64,000 nt of DNA from positions 1 to 64,000 of the forward strand of contig JAWKPC010000006.1 in assembly GCA_041390865.1 (NCBI GenBank). Reading direction: 5' to 3'. The stretch is from JAUIIK01 sp041390865 (GTDB lineage Bacteria > Chloroflexota > Chloroflexia > Thermomicrobiales > CFX8). The notes beneath the pieces were generated by a model that saw only the letters and a program-made list of their open reading frames with translations, was not told where the DNA came from and made no database searches. A program made the translations under genes and the position numbers. Positions 55,860 to 64,000 of the stretch are shown here, piece after piece. How positions within the stretch are numbered: position 1 is the stretch's first letter; every line of letters begins with the position of its first letter.

Positions 55860-57527
55860 ATGTCCCAAACTCATGTATCCGAAGCGCCCGGACAGGGCGC
55901 CAACACCAGCCAGGGACGCAATCCCTGGCTGGTGTTGGCAGTCCTCGCCGGGGCGATCTTCATGCTGCTGCTCGATACGACGATTGTCAACGTCGCGCAG
56001 GTCAAGATCCGTGAAGGGCTGAACGCCGACCTGTCCGAGATCCAGTGGATTCTCGACAGCTACCTGCTGGCGTTCGCCGTGCTGCTCCTGACATTCGGGC
56101 GGCTGGGAGATGTTTTCGGGCGGAAACGCCTGTTCATCACCGGCATGGCGATATTCGCGGCATCGTCGGCCCTCTGTGCCGCTTCCAGCTGGGTTGGCGA
56201 TGTGACCGGCCTGGACGGCGCGACGACGCTGATCATCTTCCGGGCCATCCAGGGCGCCGGCGGCGCGTTCATGATGCCGCAGACGCTCTCCCTTATTACC
56301 GTCGTCTTTCCGCCCGAACGGCGCGGGGCGGCGATGGGCATCTGGGGCGGCATTACCGCGCTCGGCGCCGTGTTCGGACCGATCATCGGCGGGCTCATCG
56401 TCACGAACTATGCCTGGGAGTGGGTCTTCCTGATCAACGTCCCGGTCGGCATCGTCGGCATCGTCGCCGCGATCGCGATCATCCCCGAATCCAGGGACCC
56501 CGAGGCGACGACGAAACCGGACTGGGGCGGCATCCTGCTTTCCGGCGCGGGCATCTTCGCCATCGTCTTCGCCCTGATCGAAGGTAACAGCTACGGCTGG
56601 ACCAGTCCCGAGATCCTGGCGCTGATCGGCCTCGGAGCTGTGCTGATAGCCGCCTTCGTCTGGTGGGAACTGCGGCATCACGACCCGATGATGAAGGTGG
56701 AGCTGTTCAAGTTTCGAAACTTCTGGGTCGGCAACATCATCACCGGCGTCATGGCCTTCGGAATGTTCGGGATCTTCTTCCCGATTACGATCTTCCTGCA
56801 GGCGATTCTTGGCTATACGCCGATCCGGGCCGGCTTTGCCCTGACGCCGATGGCCTTCACGATCATGCTCGTCGCACCGGTCGCCGGCCGGTTGAGCGAC
56901 AAGATCGGGTCGCGCTGGCTGCTGGTCGGCGGGCTCTCGACGGCCGCTACCGGCGTCTTCTTCCTGACGACGCGGATCAGTCTCGAAACGAGCATCTGGG
57001 ATCTCTTCCCGGCGCTGGTCGTTACCGGTCTCGGGATGGGCATGACCTTCCCGCCGATGACCAACGCGACGATGAAGGAAGTGCCGCCCCGTATTTCCGG
57101 CAGCGCATCGGGCATCCTGAACACGGTCCGCAACGTCGGCCAGGTTCTGGGGATCGCGATTCTCGGATCTGTGCTGCAGAGCTGGGCTGGATCATTCACC
57201 AGTGATGAGCTCGCGAACGTCCAGATAGATCCTGCGCTGAAGTCCCGTGTCGCGGACCTGGCGGGAGCGGGCCGCACCGACGTCATCCCGACGATCATTC
57301 CGGCCGATCAATCGGCACAGCTGCCGGCGGTGATGCAAGCCGTTTCGCGAGCGTTCGTGGACGCGATGCAGAACACGTTCTATGTCAGCATCACGGTCCT
57401 GCTTACGGCAGCCGCAACCGCACTGCTGATTCGAAATGTTGTGATGGTGCGGGAGACCGAGGAAGCGCCGGTCGAACAGCGCGAGCGACCCCGGCCTGAC
57501 GCCGAGCCACAACCTATCGGAAAGTAA
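55860..57527 (+). CDS. DHA2 family MFS drug exporter (EmrB/QacA-like)
   Basis: A 555-residue protein with about 14 helices. 'LAGAIFMLLLDTTIVNVAQV' is the DHA2 helix 1 with the conserved D-T-T-I-V-N-V, 'LTFGRLGDVFGRKRLFITGM' is motif A, and 'GGITALGAVFGPIIGGLIV' is motif C of antiporters. Residues 8-27 precede the first helix and are encoded by a perfect 18-bp palindrome. GGAGAG lies before the ATG. It is probably controlled by the MarR protein upstream and exports lipophilic or cationic compounds by proton antiport. Confidence 0.94.
   Translation: MSQTHVSEAPGQGANTSQGRNPWLVLAVLAGAIFMLLLDTTIVNVAQVKIREGLNADLSEIQWILDSYLLAFAVLLLTFGRLGDVFGRKRLFITGMAIFAASSALCAASSWVGDVTGLDGATTLIIFRAIQGAGGAFMMPQTLSLITVVFPPERRGAAMGIWGGITALGAVFGPIIGGLIVTNYAWEWVFLINVPVGIVGIVAAIAIIPESRDPEATTKPDWGGILLSGAGIFAIVFALIEGNSYGWTSPEILALIGLGAVLIAAFVWWELRHHDPMMKVELFKFRNFWVGNIITGVMAFGMFGIFFPITIFLQAILGYTPIRAGFALTPMAFTIMLVAPVAGRLSDKIGSRWLLVGGLSTAATGVFFLTTRISLETSIWDLFPALVVTGLGMGMTFPPMTNATMKEVPPRISGSASGILNTVRNVGQVLGIAILGSVLQSWAGSFTSDELANVQIDPALKSRVADLAGAGRTDVIPTIIPADQSAQLPAVMQAVSRAFVDAMQNTFYVSITVLLTAAATALLIRNVVMVRETEEAPVEQRERPRPDAEPQPIGK
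55899..55939 (+). promoter_or_regulatory. Perfect 18-bp hairpin inside the start of the exporter gene
   Basis: Arms 55899-55916 (GCCAACACCAGCCAGGGA) and 55922-55939 enclose the loop CGCAA, beginning 39 nt after the start codon. The hairpin is much stronger than expected from coding need and could hinder or time translation. Confidence 0.6.
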
Positions 57528-57629
57528 GGTGGTATCCTACGGGCACAGTGATTCTGCCCCGGCTGGATGTTCGACAGCGATCATCCAGCATCACCATACT
57601 CCGCTCGGGAGAAGATGGAGGCATCCCCC

Positions 57630-58076
57630 ATGGCTACAGAAACCACAGTGCGGGAGCGGCGTCCGGCGTCACCAGTCATCTGGCAATCCACGATTGTTGC
57701 GGGAGTCGTTGCGATCGTCGGAGCGATCACCGCCAACCTGATCATCCGCTGGATCGGCTTGCAGATCGCCGACGTTCCGAATGCATTCGAACCGCTCGCC
57801 AACGCCGAGCCAACGATCCTCGTCAGCATCATCTACGGCATCGGCGCGGTCGTGGCGTTCACCTTGCTGCGGCTCTATAGCGGCCGTCCCTGGCGAACGT
57901 TTGCGATCATCGCGGCGGTCGTCTTCGTGCTCTCGTTCATCCCGATGCTGGGACTTCGCGGTCAGGACGGCACGACGGCTGCCGGCATCGCCATCCTATC
58001 CGCCATGCACGTGGCCTCGGCGATCATCATGGTTGGTTCGATCTCCTGGCTGGCGGGCGGAGAAGCGGAAGCTTAG
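57630..58076 (+). CDS. Small four-helix membrane protein (DUF6069-like)
   Basis: A 148-residue protein with four predicted helices: 'WQSTIVAGVVAIVGAITANL', 'TILVSIIYGIGAVVAFTLLR', 'TFAIIAAVVFVLSFIPMLGL' and 'MHVASAIIMVGSISWLA'. The loop 'FEPLANAEPTILVS' and overall layout resemble the DUF6069 family of actinobacteria and Chloroflexota; its function is unknown. Start at 57630 with GGAGG at 8 nt. It follows the drug exporter by about 100 bp, perhaps in the same transcription unit. Confidence 0.75.
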   Translation: MATETTVRERRPASPVIWQSTIVAGVVAIVGAITANLIIRWIGLQIADVPNAFEPLANAEPTILVSIIYGIGAVVAFTLLRLYSGRPWRTFAIIAAVVFVLSFIPMLGLRGQDGTTAAGIAILSAMHVASAIIMVGSISWLAGGEAEA

Positions 58077-58100
58077 ATCAGCACGTTCCAGAGTGACAAC

Positions 58101-58135
58101 GACGCCCCGCTACGCAAGCACGGTAGAGGGGCGTC
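58101..58135. terminator. Hairpin between convergent genes
   Basis: GACGCCCCGCTAC (58101-58113) and GTAGAGGGGCGTC (58123-58135) pair with one mismatch around a 9-nt loop. It is placed between the ends of the DUF6069-like gene and the converging VOC gene. The GTAGAG word recalls the inner palindrome of the MITE-like element. Confidence 0.55.
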
Positions 58136-58161
58136 CGGTTGGTCGCTGATCCAATAGAGCC

Positions 58162-58665
58162 TTAATAGGCCGGCGTCGGATCGTCGAGCTTCGGAAACTC
58201 GAGACTATCGAGCGGCATCACCATCAGCTCGATGATGATGTTGTTCGGGTCGGGGAAGAAGATCGCGCTGACCATGCCGGGCACCTCCATCGTGCTGTAC
58301 TCGATACCGTGGCCGTCGAGCTTCTCCTTCCAGTCATCGAGCTCTTCATGAGAGTTCAGGAAGAACGAGATGTGATCGAGCGAGCGGCCACTCTTCGGCT
58401 TCGTCGGCGGCAACTCCTCCGGCATCTCGGCGTCGGGGAACTCGAAGAAGGCGAAGACGGTGTTCGGGGCGACGGTGATGAAGTAGTGCCGCACATTGCT
58501 CTCACCTTGACGGTGGGCCATCGCGATCTCGCTGTCCAGGACATCCCGGTAGAACTTGACCGTCGACTCCATGTCGTTCGTCACCAGTGCGACGTGATGC
58601 AGCGCCGCAAACGGCGCTTTGAGTCCCCAGCGGTCCTCAAGCGATAGCTGGCTTGTTGCCGTCAT
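58162..58665 (-). CDS. VOC family protein (glyoxalase/dioxygenase fold)
   Basis: A 167-residue protein with two beta-alpha-beta-beta-beta units. 'LHHVALVTNDMESTVKFYRD' opens the first with a metal His, 'RSLDHISFFLNSHEELDDWK' opens the second with another His, and 'AIFFPDPNNIIIELMVMP' ends with the metal Glu. The H/H/E set fits an Fe or Mn dioxygenase-type or lyase-type VOC enzyme. Substrate unknown. AAAGGA lies before the ATG. Confidence 0.9.
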   Translation of the reverse strand: MTATSQLSLEDRWGLKAPFAALHHVALVTNDMESTVKFYRDVLDSEIAMAHRQGESNVRHYFITVAPNTVFAFFEFPDAEMPEELPPTKPKSGRSLDHISFFLNSHEELDDWKEKLDGHGIEYSTMEVPGMVSAIFFPDPNNIIIELMVMPLDSLEFPKLDDPTPAY

Positions 58666-58874
58666 TCTTCGATCCTTTCAGCGTTCGGGCGTGTCGCGGA
58701 GATTCTCTCCACTCCATCATAGAACCGCCCGGGAATCTGGACAGCTATGCTATGACGTGAACATATGTGCTCTTCAAGAAGATGAATGGAGGCGGTGACA
58801 CCAGCACGTCTCTACGGGGTTAGCGGTATGGTCTGGTTCTCTGACGCTCCGGGACCTGAGCGAATGAGGTAAAG

Positions 58875-59723
58875 ATGAAACTGACGCGCTATGACAGTAT
58901 CAGGGACTTCCGCGAGGTAACCGCAGGCTTTCTTCTCGAAAACGAAGCCGAAAACCATCTCATTATCGGTATTGTCGGCGATCTCATGCACAGCTCGTCC
59001 TACGACGACCATCCGCCCTATCTGGCAGTAGTCTCGGACGATGGTCAGATCCATGCCACTGCCGTTCGTACTCCGCCGTACCAGCTGGTGATTTCTAGAG
59101 CTACCGCTACCGCAGCCAATTTGATCGCGTCCGATGCGTATTCGCTGTACCCGGATTTGCCCGGCGTACTCGGGCCGTCCGCTACCGCCAGAGATTTCTC
59201 CGAAGCTTGGAGGTCACGATCCGGCAGGGCATTTGAATTGACGGTCGCCCAGAGAATTTATCAGACTGAGCGGGTCACTCCACCTGAACATGTAGCAGGG
59301 GAACTCCGCCCGGCTACGATGGAAGACTATGAGTTACTCCTGCGCTGGTTCGAGGCATTCGAACACGAAGCGTACGGGGAAGGTGAGCGGCCGCAATCTG
59401 CCGAGCGTCTCGTTACCGAGTTCCTCAGCGGAAATGAACGCGGGCTGGGAATCTGGCACGATGGCCAGGCCGTATCGATGGCCGGTTACAAGGGACCAAC
59501 ACCGAACGGCATCCGTATTGGCCCCGTCTATACACCACCGGAATGGAGACGACGCGGCTACGGCAGCGCCTGCACGGCAGCTCTAAGCCAACATCTCCTC
59601 GATATTGGCTATCGCTCTTGTTTCCTCTTTACTGACCTGAGCAACCCGATTTCTAACAGCATCTACTGACGCATCGGCTATGAGCCGGTCGTTGACGTCG
59701 ATGCATACAGGTTCGAAAGCTAA
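58875..59723 (+). CDS. GNAT family N-acetyltransferase, in-frame TGA near the C-terminus
   Basis: The frame reads 264 residues to a TGA at 59667, then continues in the same frame for 17 more ('RIGYEPVVDVDAYRFES') to TAA at 59723. The continuation completes the usual GNAT end 'SNSIY-x-RIGYEPV'. The acetyl-CoA loop is 'VYTPPEWRRRGYGSACTAAL'. The N-terminal half belongs to the two-domain GNAT type with an inactive first fold. A single C-to-T change of CGA to TGA would explain the stop. The truncated protein lacks the last beta strand and may be unstable. GAGGT lies before the ATG. Confidence 0.85.
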
Positions 59724-60754
59724 CGCCGTTCCACGATTTCTTCCAGTGGGAGATCTTCCCGGCTGCCCCATTCAGCCCAGGAGCCGTCATAAAGGCGGAC
59801 CGGCGGGCCATTCAGCGCGCTCAGCACTAGCCAGGGCAGGCTTGCGAGCGTCGCATGGAGCCCGTAGACGACGATCTCCTGTGTGGATTCAGAGTCAATC
59901 CCCACGTCCGAGAGCCGCGCCGTTAATGTCTCCGGCGACACGACGGCCGGGATCAAGCCATCCATGAGAAATCGTTCGCGGGGAATCCAGACGCTGCCGG
60001 GAATACGGCCGCGGCGCAGCTGCCCCCGCCAGGTCTCGTCGCGTTCGTCTTCGGTGCGAGTGTCGATGATCGCCAGGCCGGGGTCGTCCAGACGGGCCAG
60101 AACATCGGCGGCCCCGATGTTGGCCGATTCATCCTGAACGTCGCTGATGCCCTCCGAATCCGGCCCCTCGATAGCGTGGTTCGACAGCTCGCCACCACTC
60201 TCTTCCCAACCCTGCAAGCCGCCACTCAGGAGATGGGCTTCCGAGAACCCCATGTATCGCAGTACCCAGACCAGGCGGCTGGCGTAGACGCCGCCGGAGC
60301 GGTCGTAGCAAACGACCGTCGTATCCGGCGCGATTCCAGCCTCGCGGACCGCTTTCTGGCGACCTTCCGATCCAACCAGCATCCCGTAGACCGGGTTGTT
60401 GATCTCGATCAGGTCCTGCCACCAGAAATGCCGGGCGCCGGGCAGGTGGCCATCGCGGTAGTCAGGCATCGAGGACATGTCGAGCAGCCGGAGCGTGGGG
60501 TTGTCCATCCGTTCCCGCAGCCACACCGGCCCGACAAGCAGGTCATCCTCTGGATATCCGGGAGCCAGCAACGAGCGGTCGAACGCCGGGAGCTTCCCTT
60601 CCGAACCATCACGGGAGCAGGCTATGGCAGCTGACGCGAACAACGCCAGCATGCCCCGCCGCGTCAGCCGGAGCCCGGAGGATTCCGGCGCCCGGACTCG
60701 CTGATTTTCAGATTTCAGGTTGTTCTCAGCATCGTTTAACTCTCGTTTCAGCAT
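59720..60754 (-). CDS. Exported rhodanese-like (sulfurtransferase) protein
   Basis: A protein of up to 344 residues with two rhodanese domains. 'LRLTRRGMLALFASAAIACS' is a Tat-like or lipoprotein leader with a Cys near its end. Domain 1 (about 60-190) has 'DGHLPGARHF' and an active-site loop with Cys ('VVCYDRSGGVYASR'). Domain 2 (about 215-340) has 'RRGRIPGSVWIP', but its loop reads 'VVYGLHATLASLPW', so the usual catalytic Cys is missing. In most tandem rhodaneses the second domain is the active one, so activity here would have to use domain 1. The 3' end overlaps the acetyltransferase read-through stop. Confidence 0.85.
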   Translation of the reverse strand: MLKRELNDAENNLKSENQRVRAPESSGLRLTRRGMLALFASAAIACSRDGSEGKLPAFDRSLLAPGYPEDDLLVGPVWLRERMDNPTLRLLDMSSMPDYRDGHLPGARHFWWQDLIEINNPVYGMLVGSEGRQKAVREAGIAPDTTVVCYDRSGGVYASRLVWVLRYMGFSEAHLLSGGLQGWEESGGELSNHAIEGPDSEGISDVQDESANIGAADVLARLDDPGLAIIDTRTEDERDETWRGQLRRGRIPGSVWIPRERFLMDGLIPAVVSPETLTARLSDVGIDSESTQEIVVYGLHATLASLPWLVLSALNGPPVRLYDGSWAEWGSREDLPLEEIVERR

Positions 60755-61216
60755 CGAGGTCCATCATAGGAAACATAGCGATGCGATTGCAGCACGCGGC
60801 GGCTCTCAGCCGGCACCCCCGTCCCGGCACTCTGAGCAACACGATCCAGAGCCGTACCGCCACCTGACAGATGCATCGCACCCGCAAGAAGCGTCGTATC
60901 GGATCTCCCCCGAACCGATACGATGGAAATTCTCCCCCCTTTCCCACTCGGCTGCCTCTTTCGATGACGAGAGAGGCAGCCGAATCTCTTTCCCATCACG
61001 CCCGGCTCGATCGGCTAACCCGGATTCTCCGGGGGCGTTGCCGGCATGAAGAATCCAGGCGAATCGAGACCATCGGTTCGTGGCATGATCGGGCAGACCG
61101 GCGAATACTTGGAATCGCAGATCTCAGCCAGAAATCAGCTTGAATTCAGGTGGCTTTCAGGGTGAACCCCCAGACTAGGCACTGTGGAATCGCGAAACGG
61201 ATACGGAACACATCCT
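60755..61216. other. Divergent intergenic region with one strong hairpin
   Basis: About 460 bp between the rhodanese-like and HtrA genes without a supported gene. It contains a perfect 11-bp inverted repeat, CGGCTGCCTCT (60949-60959) and AGAGGCAGCCG (60972-60982), loop 12 nt. The two promoters should lie here; no convincing boxes are seen. Confidence 0.5.
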
Positions 61217-62551
61217 ATGTATGACGACCAGAACAACCAAGAGTGGAGTCGCCCGCGGCCCAGCTATTACCAGCAACCGACCGGGCCCACACCGCCGCCT
61301 CGAAATAACGGTGGCGGGGGAATTGCCCGGCGGACGGTCATGGTGGTTGCCGCCATCGTCCTGGCTCTCGGGATCGTCGGTGGTGGCATCGCCGGCGGTG
61401 TCATCGGCTACATGATCAATGATGATGCGGACGCCGCGACGGTCGTGACCGCGACACCCGCAGGCGAGCGCACATCGACCGGCACGACGGCAACCGCCAA
61501 CGCGACAGCGGATTCCGGCGACGGCGCAGCATTCGTCCAATCGGACAACCCGACGGCAACCGAAGGTTCCTCGGACAACTCCACGGCTTCGACGAACGAC
61601 GGCGACGCCAGTCCGGCCGACATTTACGAGCAGGTCAGCCCGGCGGTTGTCACGGTCATCAATGAAGTGCAATACGCGGGCGGCATGTTCAGCGAGTCTG
61701 GCATTCTCCCGGCTGGTGCCGGTACCGGCTTCATTATTAGCGAAGACGGCTACATCGTAACGAACAATCACGTCGTCGACGGCAGCGACGGTCTCCGGAT
61801 CATTTTCACCGACGGTACGACCGTCGAAGGCACGCTCATCGGAACCGACGAGCGGACCGATCTGGCCGTGATCAAGATCGAAGGCGAAGTTCCCGGCGTC
61901 GTCTCGCTCGGCGACTCCGACGCCCTTCGGCCCGGCGAAGAAGTGATCGCGATCGGCAGCGCGCTCGGCGACTACACCAGCACGGTGACGGCCGGAGTGG
62001 TGTCCGGACTTGGACGGCAGCTCGACGACCTCGACAACCTGGTCCAGCACGACGCCCCGATCAACCCCGGCAACTCCGGCGGGCCGCTGCTGAACATGCA
62101 TGGCGAAGTCGTCGGCGTCAACACCGCCGTCATCCGCAATGCCCAGAACGGCGTCGCGGCAGAAGGCCTCGCCTTCGCGATTCCAAGCAACACGGTCGAT
62201 AAGATCGTCGGCCAGATCATCGACAACGGCGAGGTCGTTCGCCCCTTCCTCGGCGTCACCTTCCAGATCCTGACGCCGAGCCTCGCTGCAGCCGAGGAAC
62301 TGCCGATCGACTACGGCGCAGTGGTCGGCGAGATCTCGACCGGTGGGCCGGTCGCCGATTCCGGCATCCTTGTCGGCGACATCATCACCAAGATGAATGG
62401 CGAAGAGATCTCTCAGAACCTTTCCCTTCAGACGATCCTGTTCCAGTACGCGCCCGGCGATACGATCGACATCGAGGTCTACCGCCCGGACACCGGCGAA
62501 ACCCTTTCCTTCCCGGTGACGCTGGGCACGCGGCCGGCTGACCTGAACTAA
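61217..62551 (+). CDS. HtrA/DegP-type serine protease (S1C) with PDZ domain
   Basis: About 444 residues. A cytoplasmic Gln/Pro-rich tail is followed by one membrane helix ('TVMVVAAIVLALGIVGGGIA', about 40-65) and a Thr/Ala/Ser linker. The trypsin-like domain (about 135-305) has the catalytic His185 ('VTNNHVVDG'), Asp215 ('RTDLAVIKI') and Ser287 ('NPGNSGGPLL'). A C-terminal PDZ domain covers about 340-440. It degrades or refolds damaged proteins outside the membrane. ATG 61217 is chosen; a GTG at 61184 is possible, and neither has a strong SD. The secreted RTX protein downstream may be a neighbour in envelope function. Confidence 0.93.
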   Translation: MYDDQNNQEWSRPRPSYYQQPTGPTPPPRNNGGGGIARRTVMVVAAIVLALGIVGGGIAGGVIGYMINDDADAATVVTATPAGERTSTGTTATANATADSGDGAAFVQSDNPTATEGSSDNSTASTNDGDASPADIYEQVSPAVVTVINEVQYAGGMFSESGILPAGAGTGFIISEDGYIVTNNHVVDGSDGLRIIFTDGTTVEGTLIGTDERTDLAVIKIEGEVPGVVSLGDSDALRPGEEVIAIGSALGDYTSTVTAGVVSGLGRQLDDLDNLVQHDAPINPGNSGGPLLNMHGEVVGVNTAVIRNAQNGVAAEGLAFAIPSNTVDKIVGQIIDNGEVVRPFLGVTFQILTPSLAAAEELPIDYGAVVGEISTGGPVADSGILVGDIITKMNGEEISQNLSLQTILFQYAPGDTIDIEVYRPDTGETLSFPVTLGTRPADLN

Positions 62552-62583
62552 CCAACGTCTCTTCCCACACCCTTCCTTCCTGC

Positions 62584-62613
62584 ATAGACCCCGGCCAGGC
62601 GGCCGGGGTCTAT
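62584..62613 (+). terminator. Hairpin terminator after the HtrA gene
   Basis: ATAGACCCCGGCC (62584-62596), loop AGGC, and GGCCGGGGTCTAT (62601-62613): a perfect 13-bp stem 32 bp after the stop, followed by TTGCGTTC. It is preceded by CCCTTCCTTCC, as is the hairpin near 906. Confidence 0.75.
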
Positions 62614-62736
62614 TGCGTTCGCTCTGTACGCATCACCTGTATCGCGCTTTATCTCATAGGAAATGGTTGCTCCCTACCGTAGAGATACAGGAATTGAACG
62701 GGCGGACGGCCCGCGAACAGATGAAGGGTGAGACAT

Positions 62737-64000
62737 ATGTTCACGAAGAATGGGATGCAGCGACTGGCACTACGAGCACTGGCGATCGCGTTCCCGCTAT
62801 CACTGGCGCTGACCGTTCCGCTTGGCGCCGGCGCGGACGAGCTTCGCTGCGAGAACCAGCAGGCCACGGTCCGCTCATCGGGCGAGCAGGACGGCTTCAT
62901 CATCTTTGTGGGAACCAATGGCCCCGATGTCATCGTCGGAACCGAGAAACGCGACAGAATTCACGGCCTCGATGGCGACGACGTCATCTGCGGTCTCGGC
63001 AGCGGTGACGAGATCATCGGAGGCAACGGCGACGACACGATCATGGCCGGCGGCGGCCCGGATACCGTCTGGGGCGGACGGGGCGACGACGACATCTACG
63101 CCGGTGAGGGCCGGGACACGATCATGGGCGAGGGCGACAACGATTCGTTGTTCGGCCAGGGCGGCTCGGATCAACTCTTCGGCGGCGACGGGCGAGATCT
63201 CATTCTCGGCAACATCGGGCAGGATTACATCGTCGGCGGACCGGGCGACGACGACCTGCGCGGCGGCGAACACACCGATACGATCTACGGCGAAGACGGC
63301 AGCGACTCGATCCAGGGAGAAGGCGACCGCGATTTCCTCTACGGCGGCAACCACGATGATGAAATTCTGGGCCAGGATGGGAACGACATCATCCGCGGCG
63401 ACGCCGGACACGACCGCATCTACGGCTACGACGGGGATGACACGATCTACGGGCTGGACGGGAACGATACGATCATCGGCGGGCTCGGCAACGATCAGCT
63501 CTATGGCGGCAACCACGACGACGTGATCGAGGGCAATGACGGCGACGACACCATCTCGGGCGGCGCGGGCGACGACGATCTCGACGGTGGAAACGACGAA
63601 GACAGCATCTACGGCTCGGACGGCGTGGACGTCATCAAGGGCGGTCCCGGCAATGACCTCATGAGCGGCAATAACGGCGACGACGTCATCGACGGCGATG
63701 CCGGGGACGACACGATCTATGCCGGCAACGGCGACGATATCGTCGACGGCGGCGCTGACGACGATCTGATCATGGGGAGCAACGACAGCGAGCGGTTGTA
63801 TGGCGGCCCTGGTGATGACACGATCTACGGTTACGACGGCATGGACAGCATCACCGGCGACGACGGTAACGACTATCTCGACGGCGGCAACGGATTCGAC
63901 GTTATCTACGGCAACGAGGGCAACGACGTCCTCAAGGGCGGCAGCGGCGAAGATCACCTCTTCGGCGACAACTTCTGGAACGGTTCCGGCAACGACTGGC
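62737..64000 (+). CDS. Secreted RTX-repeat calcium-binding protein, 5' part
   Basis: The frame is open to the window end, so at least 421 residues. The leader 'LALRALAIAFPLSLALTVPL' followed by G-A-G-A is a Sec signal peptide. A short head with 'FIIFVGTNGPDVIVGTE' is followed by continuous nonapeptide RTX units (GGxGxDxUx), for example 'GGNGDDTIMAGGG', 'GGRGDDDIYAGEG' and 'GYDGDDTIYGLDGNDTIIGG', forming a calcium-stabilised parallel beta-roll. No type I secretion genes are in the window, and the Sec signal fits a Sec route. It may be a surface or matrix protein. The start ATG follows AAGGGTGAG. Confidence 0.88.
   Translation, partial: MFTKNGMQRLALRALAIAFPLSLALTVPLGAGADELRCENQQATVRSSGEQDGFIIFVGTNGPDVIVGTEKRDRIHGLDGDDVICGLGSGDEIIGGNGDDTIMAGGGPDTVWGGRGDDDIYAGEGRDTIMGEGDNDSLFGQGGSDQLFGGDGRDLILGNIGQDYIVGGPGDDDLRGGEHTDTIYGEDGSDSIQGEGDRDFLYGGNHDDEILGQDGNDIIRGDAGHDRIYGYDGDDTIYGLDGNDTIIGGLGNDQLYGGNHDDVIEGNDGDDTISGGAGDDDLDGGNDEDSIYGSDGVDVIKGGPGNDLMSGNNGDDVIDGDAGDDTIYAGNGDDIVDGGADDDLIMGSNDSERLYGGPGDDTIYGYDGMDSITGDDGNDYLDGGNGFDVIYGNEGNDVLKGGSGEDHLFGDNFWNGSGNDW

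Noticed and set aside
62875..63957. 360-residue minus-strand frame of V/A/I/D repeats
   Set aside because: It is the complement of the RTX repeats; its periodicity is inherited from the plus-strand nonapeptides.

Overview
The window looks like a high-GC (roughly 60-65 % by eye) chromosomal segment from a Chloroflexota bacterium, most likely of the Thermomicrobia/Sphaerobacter type. This is an inference from content: RNase J, a T-box-controlled ileS, four genes of F420-type enzyme families, an exported protein starting with a Tat-like 'TSRRGVLKAALGF' segment, many MFS exporters, and strong Shine-Dalgarno (SD) sites. No rRNA, intact tRNA, CRISPR array, prophage or conjugative module was seen.

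Layout. 0-7.6 kb: single metabolic genes (partial amidohydrolase, DDN-like F420 enzyme, flavodoxin, NTF2-like protein, M20 peptidase, sulfite-oxidase-like molybdoenzyme, IS630 transposase remnant, Nudix and HAD hydrolases). 7.7-15.3 kb: an ABC exporter pair, RNase J, two small unknown proteins and a multicopper oxidase. 15.6-24.3 kb: two LLM-family F420 oxidoreductases, a MauE/DoxX protein fused to three thioredoxin-like domains (frame-disrupted), a divergent and extremely Cys-rich exported protein, and an MFS transporter sharing a palindromic terminator with it. 24.5-28.2 kb: T-box leader and ileS, with a palindromic repeat inserted between them. 28.3-36.3 kb: methyltransferase, broken LuxR-type ATPase regulator, FAD oxidoreductase, DinB-like protein and M81 peptidase. 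36.7-42.6 kb: a small secreted protein with a truncated copy, then three consecutive heavily broken genes (MFS, GH15 glucoamylase, M20 peptidase). 42.6-49.5 kb: MMPL transporter, small membrane proteins, lipoprotein, Mrp ATPase, LLM oxidoreductase and XRE regulator, with dispersed palindromic repeats between them. 49.5-58.7 kb: a MITE-like element, DUF1508, a DUF2089/'GN-repeat' pair, a tandem MFS pair, then a MarR regulator with a DHA2 drug exporter. 58.9-64 kb: acetyltransferase with an in-frame stop, rhodanese-like protein, HtrA-type protease and the start of a large RTX-repeat secreted protein.

Two themes stand out. First, extracytoplasmic stress and redox handling: thioredoxin-fusion protein, Cys-rich export, multicopper oxidase, HtrA, RTX protein and several drug exporters. 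Second, small palindromic repeats fill the intergenic regions. Single-base frame breaks are clustered at 18-20, 26-27, 29-31.5 and 37.7-42.5 kb. Because one disrupted gene is ileS, which should be essential, at least some of these are probably sequence errors rather than true decay.
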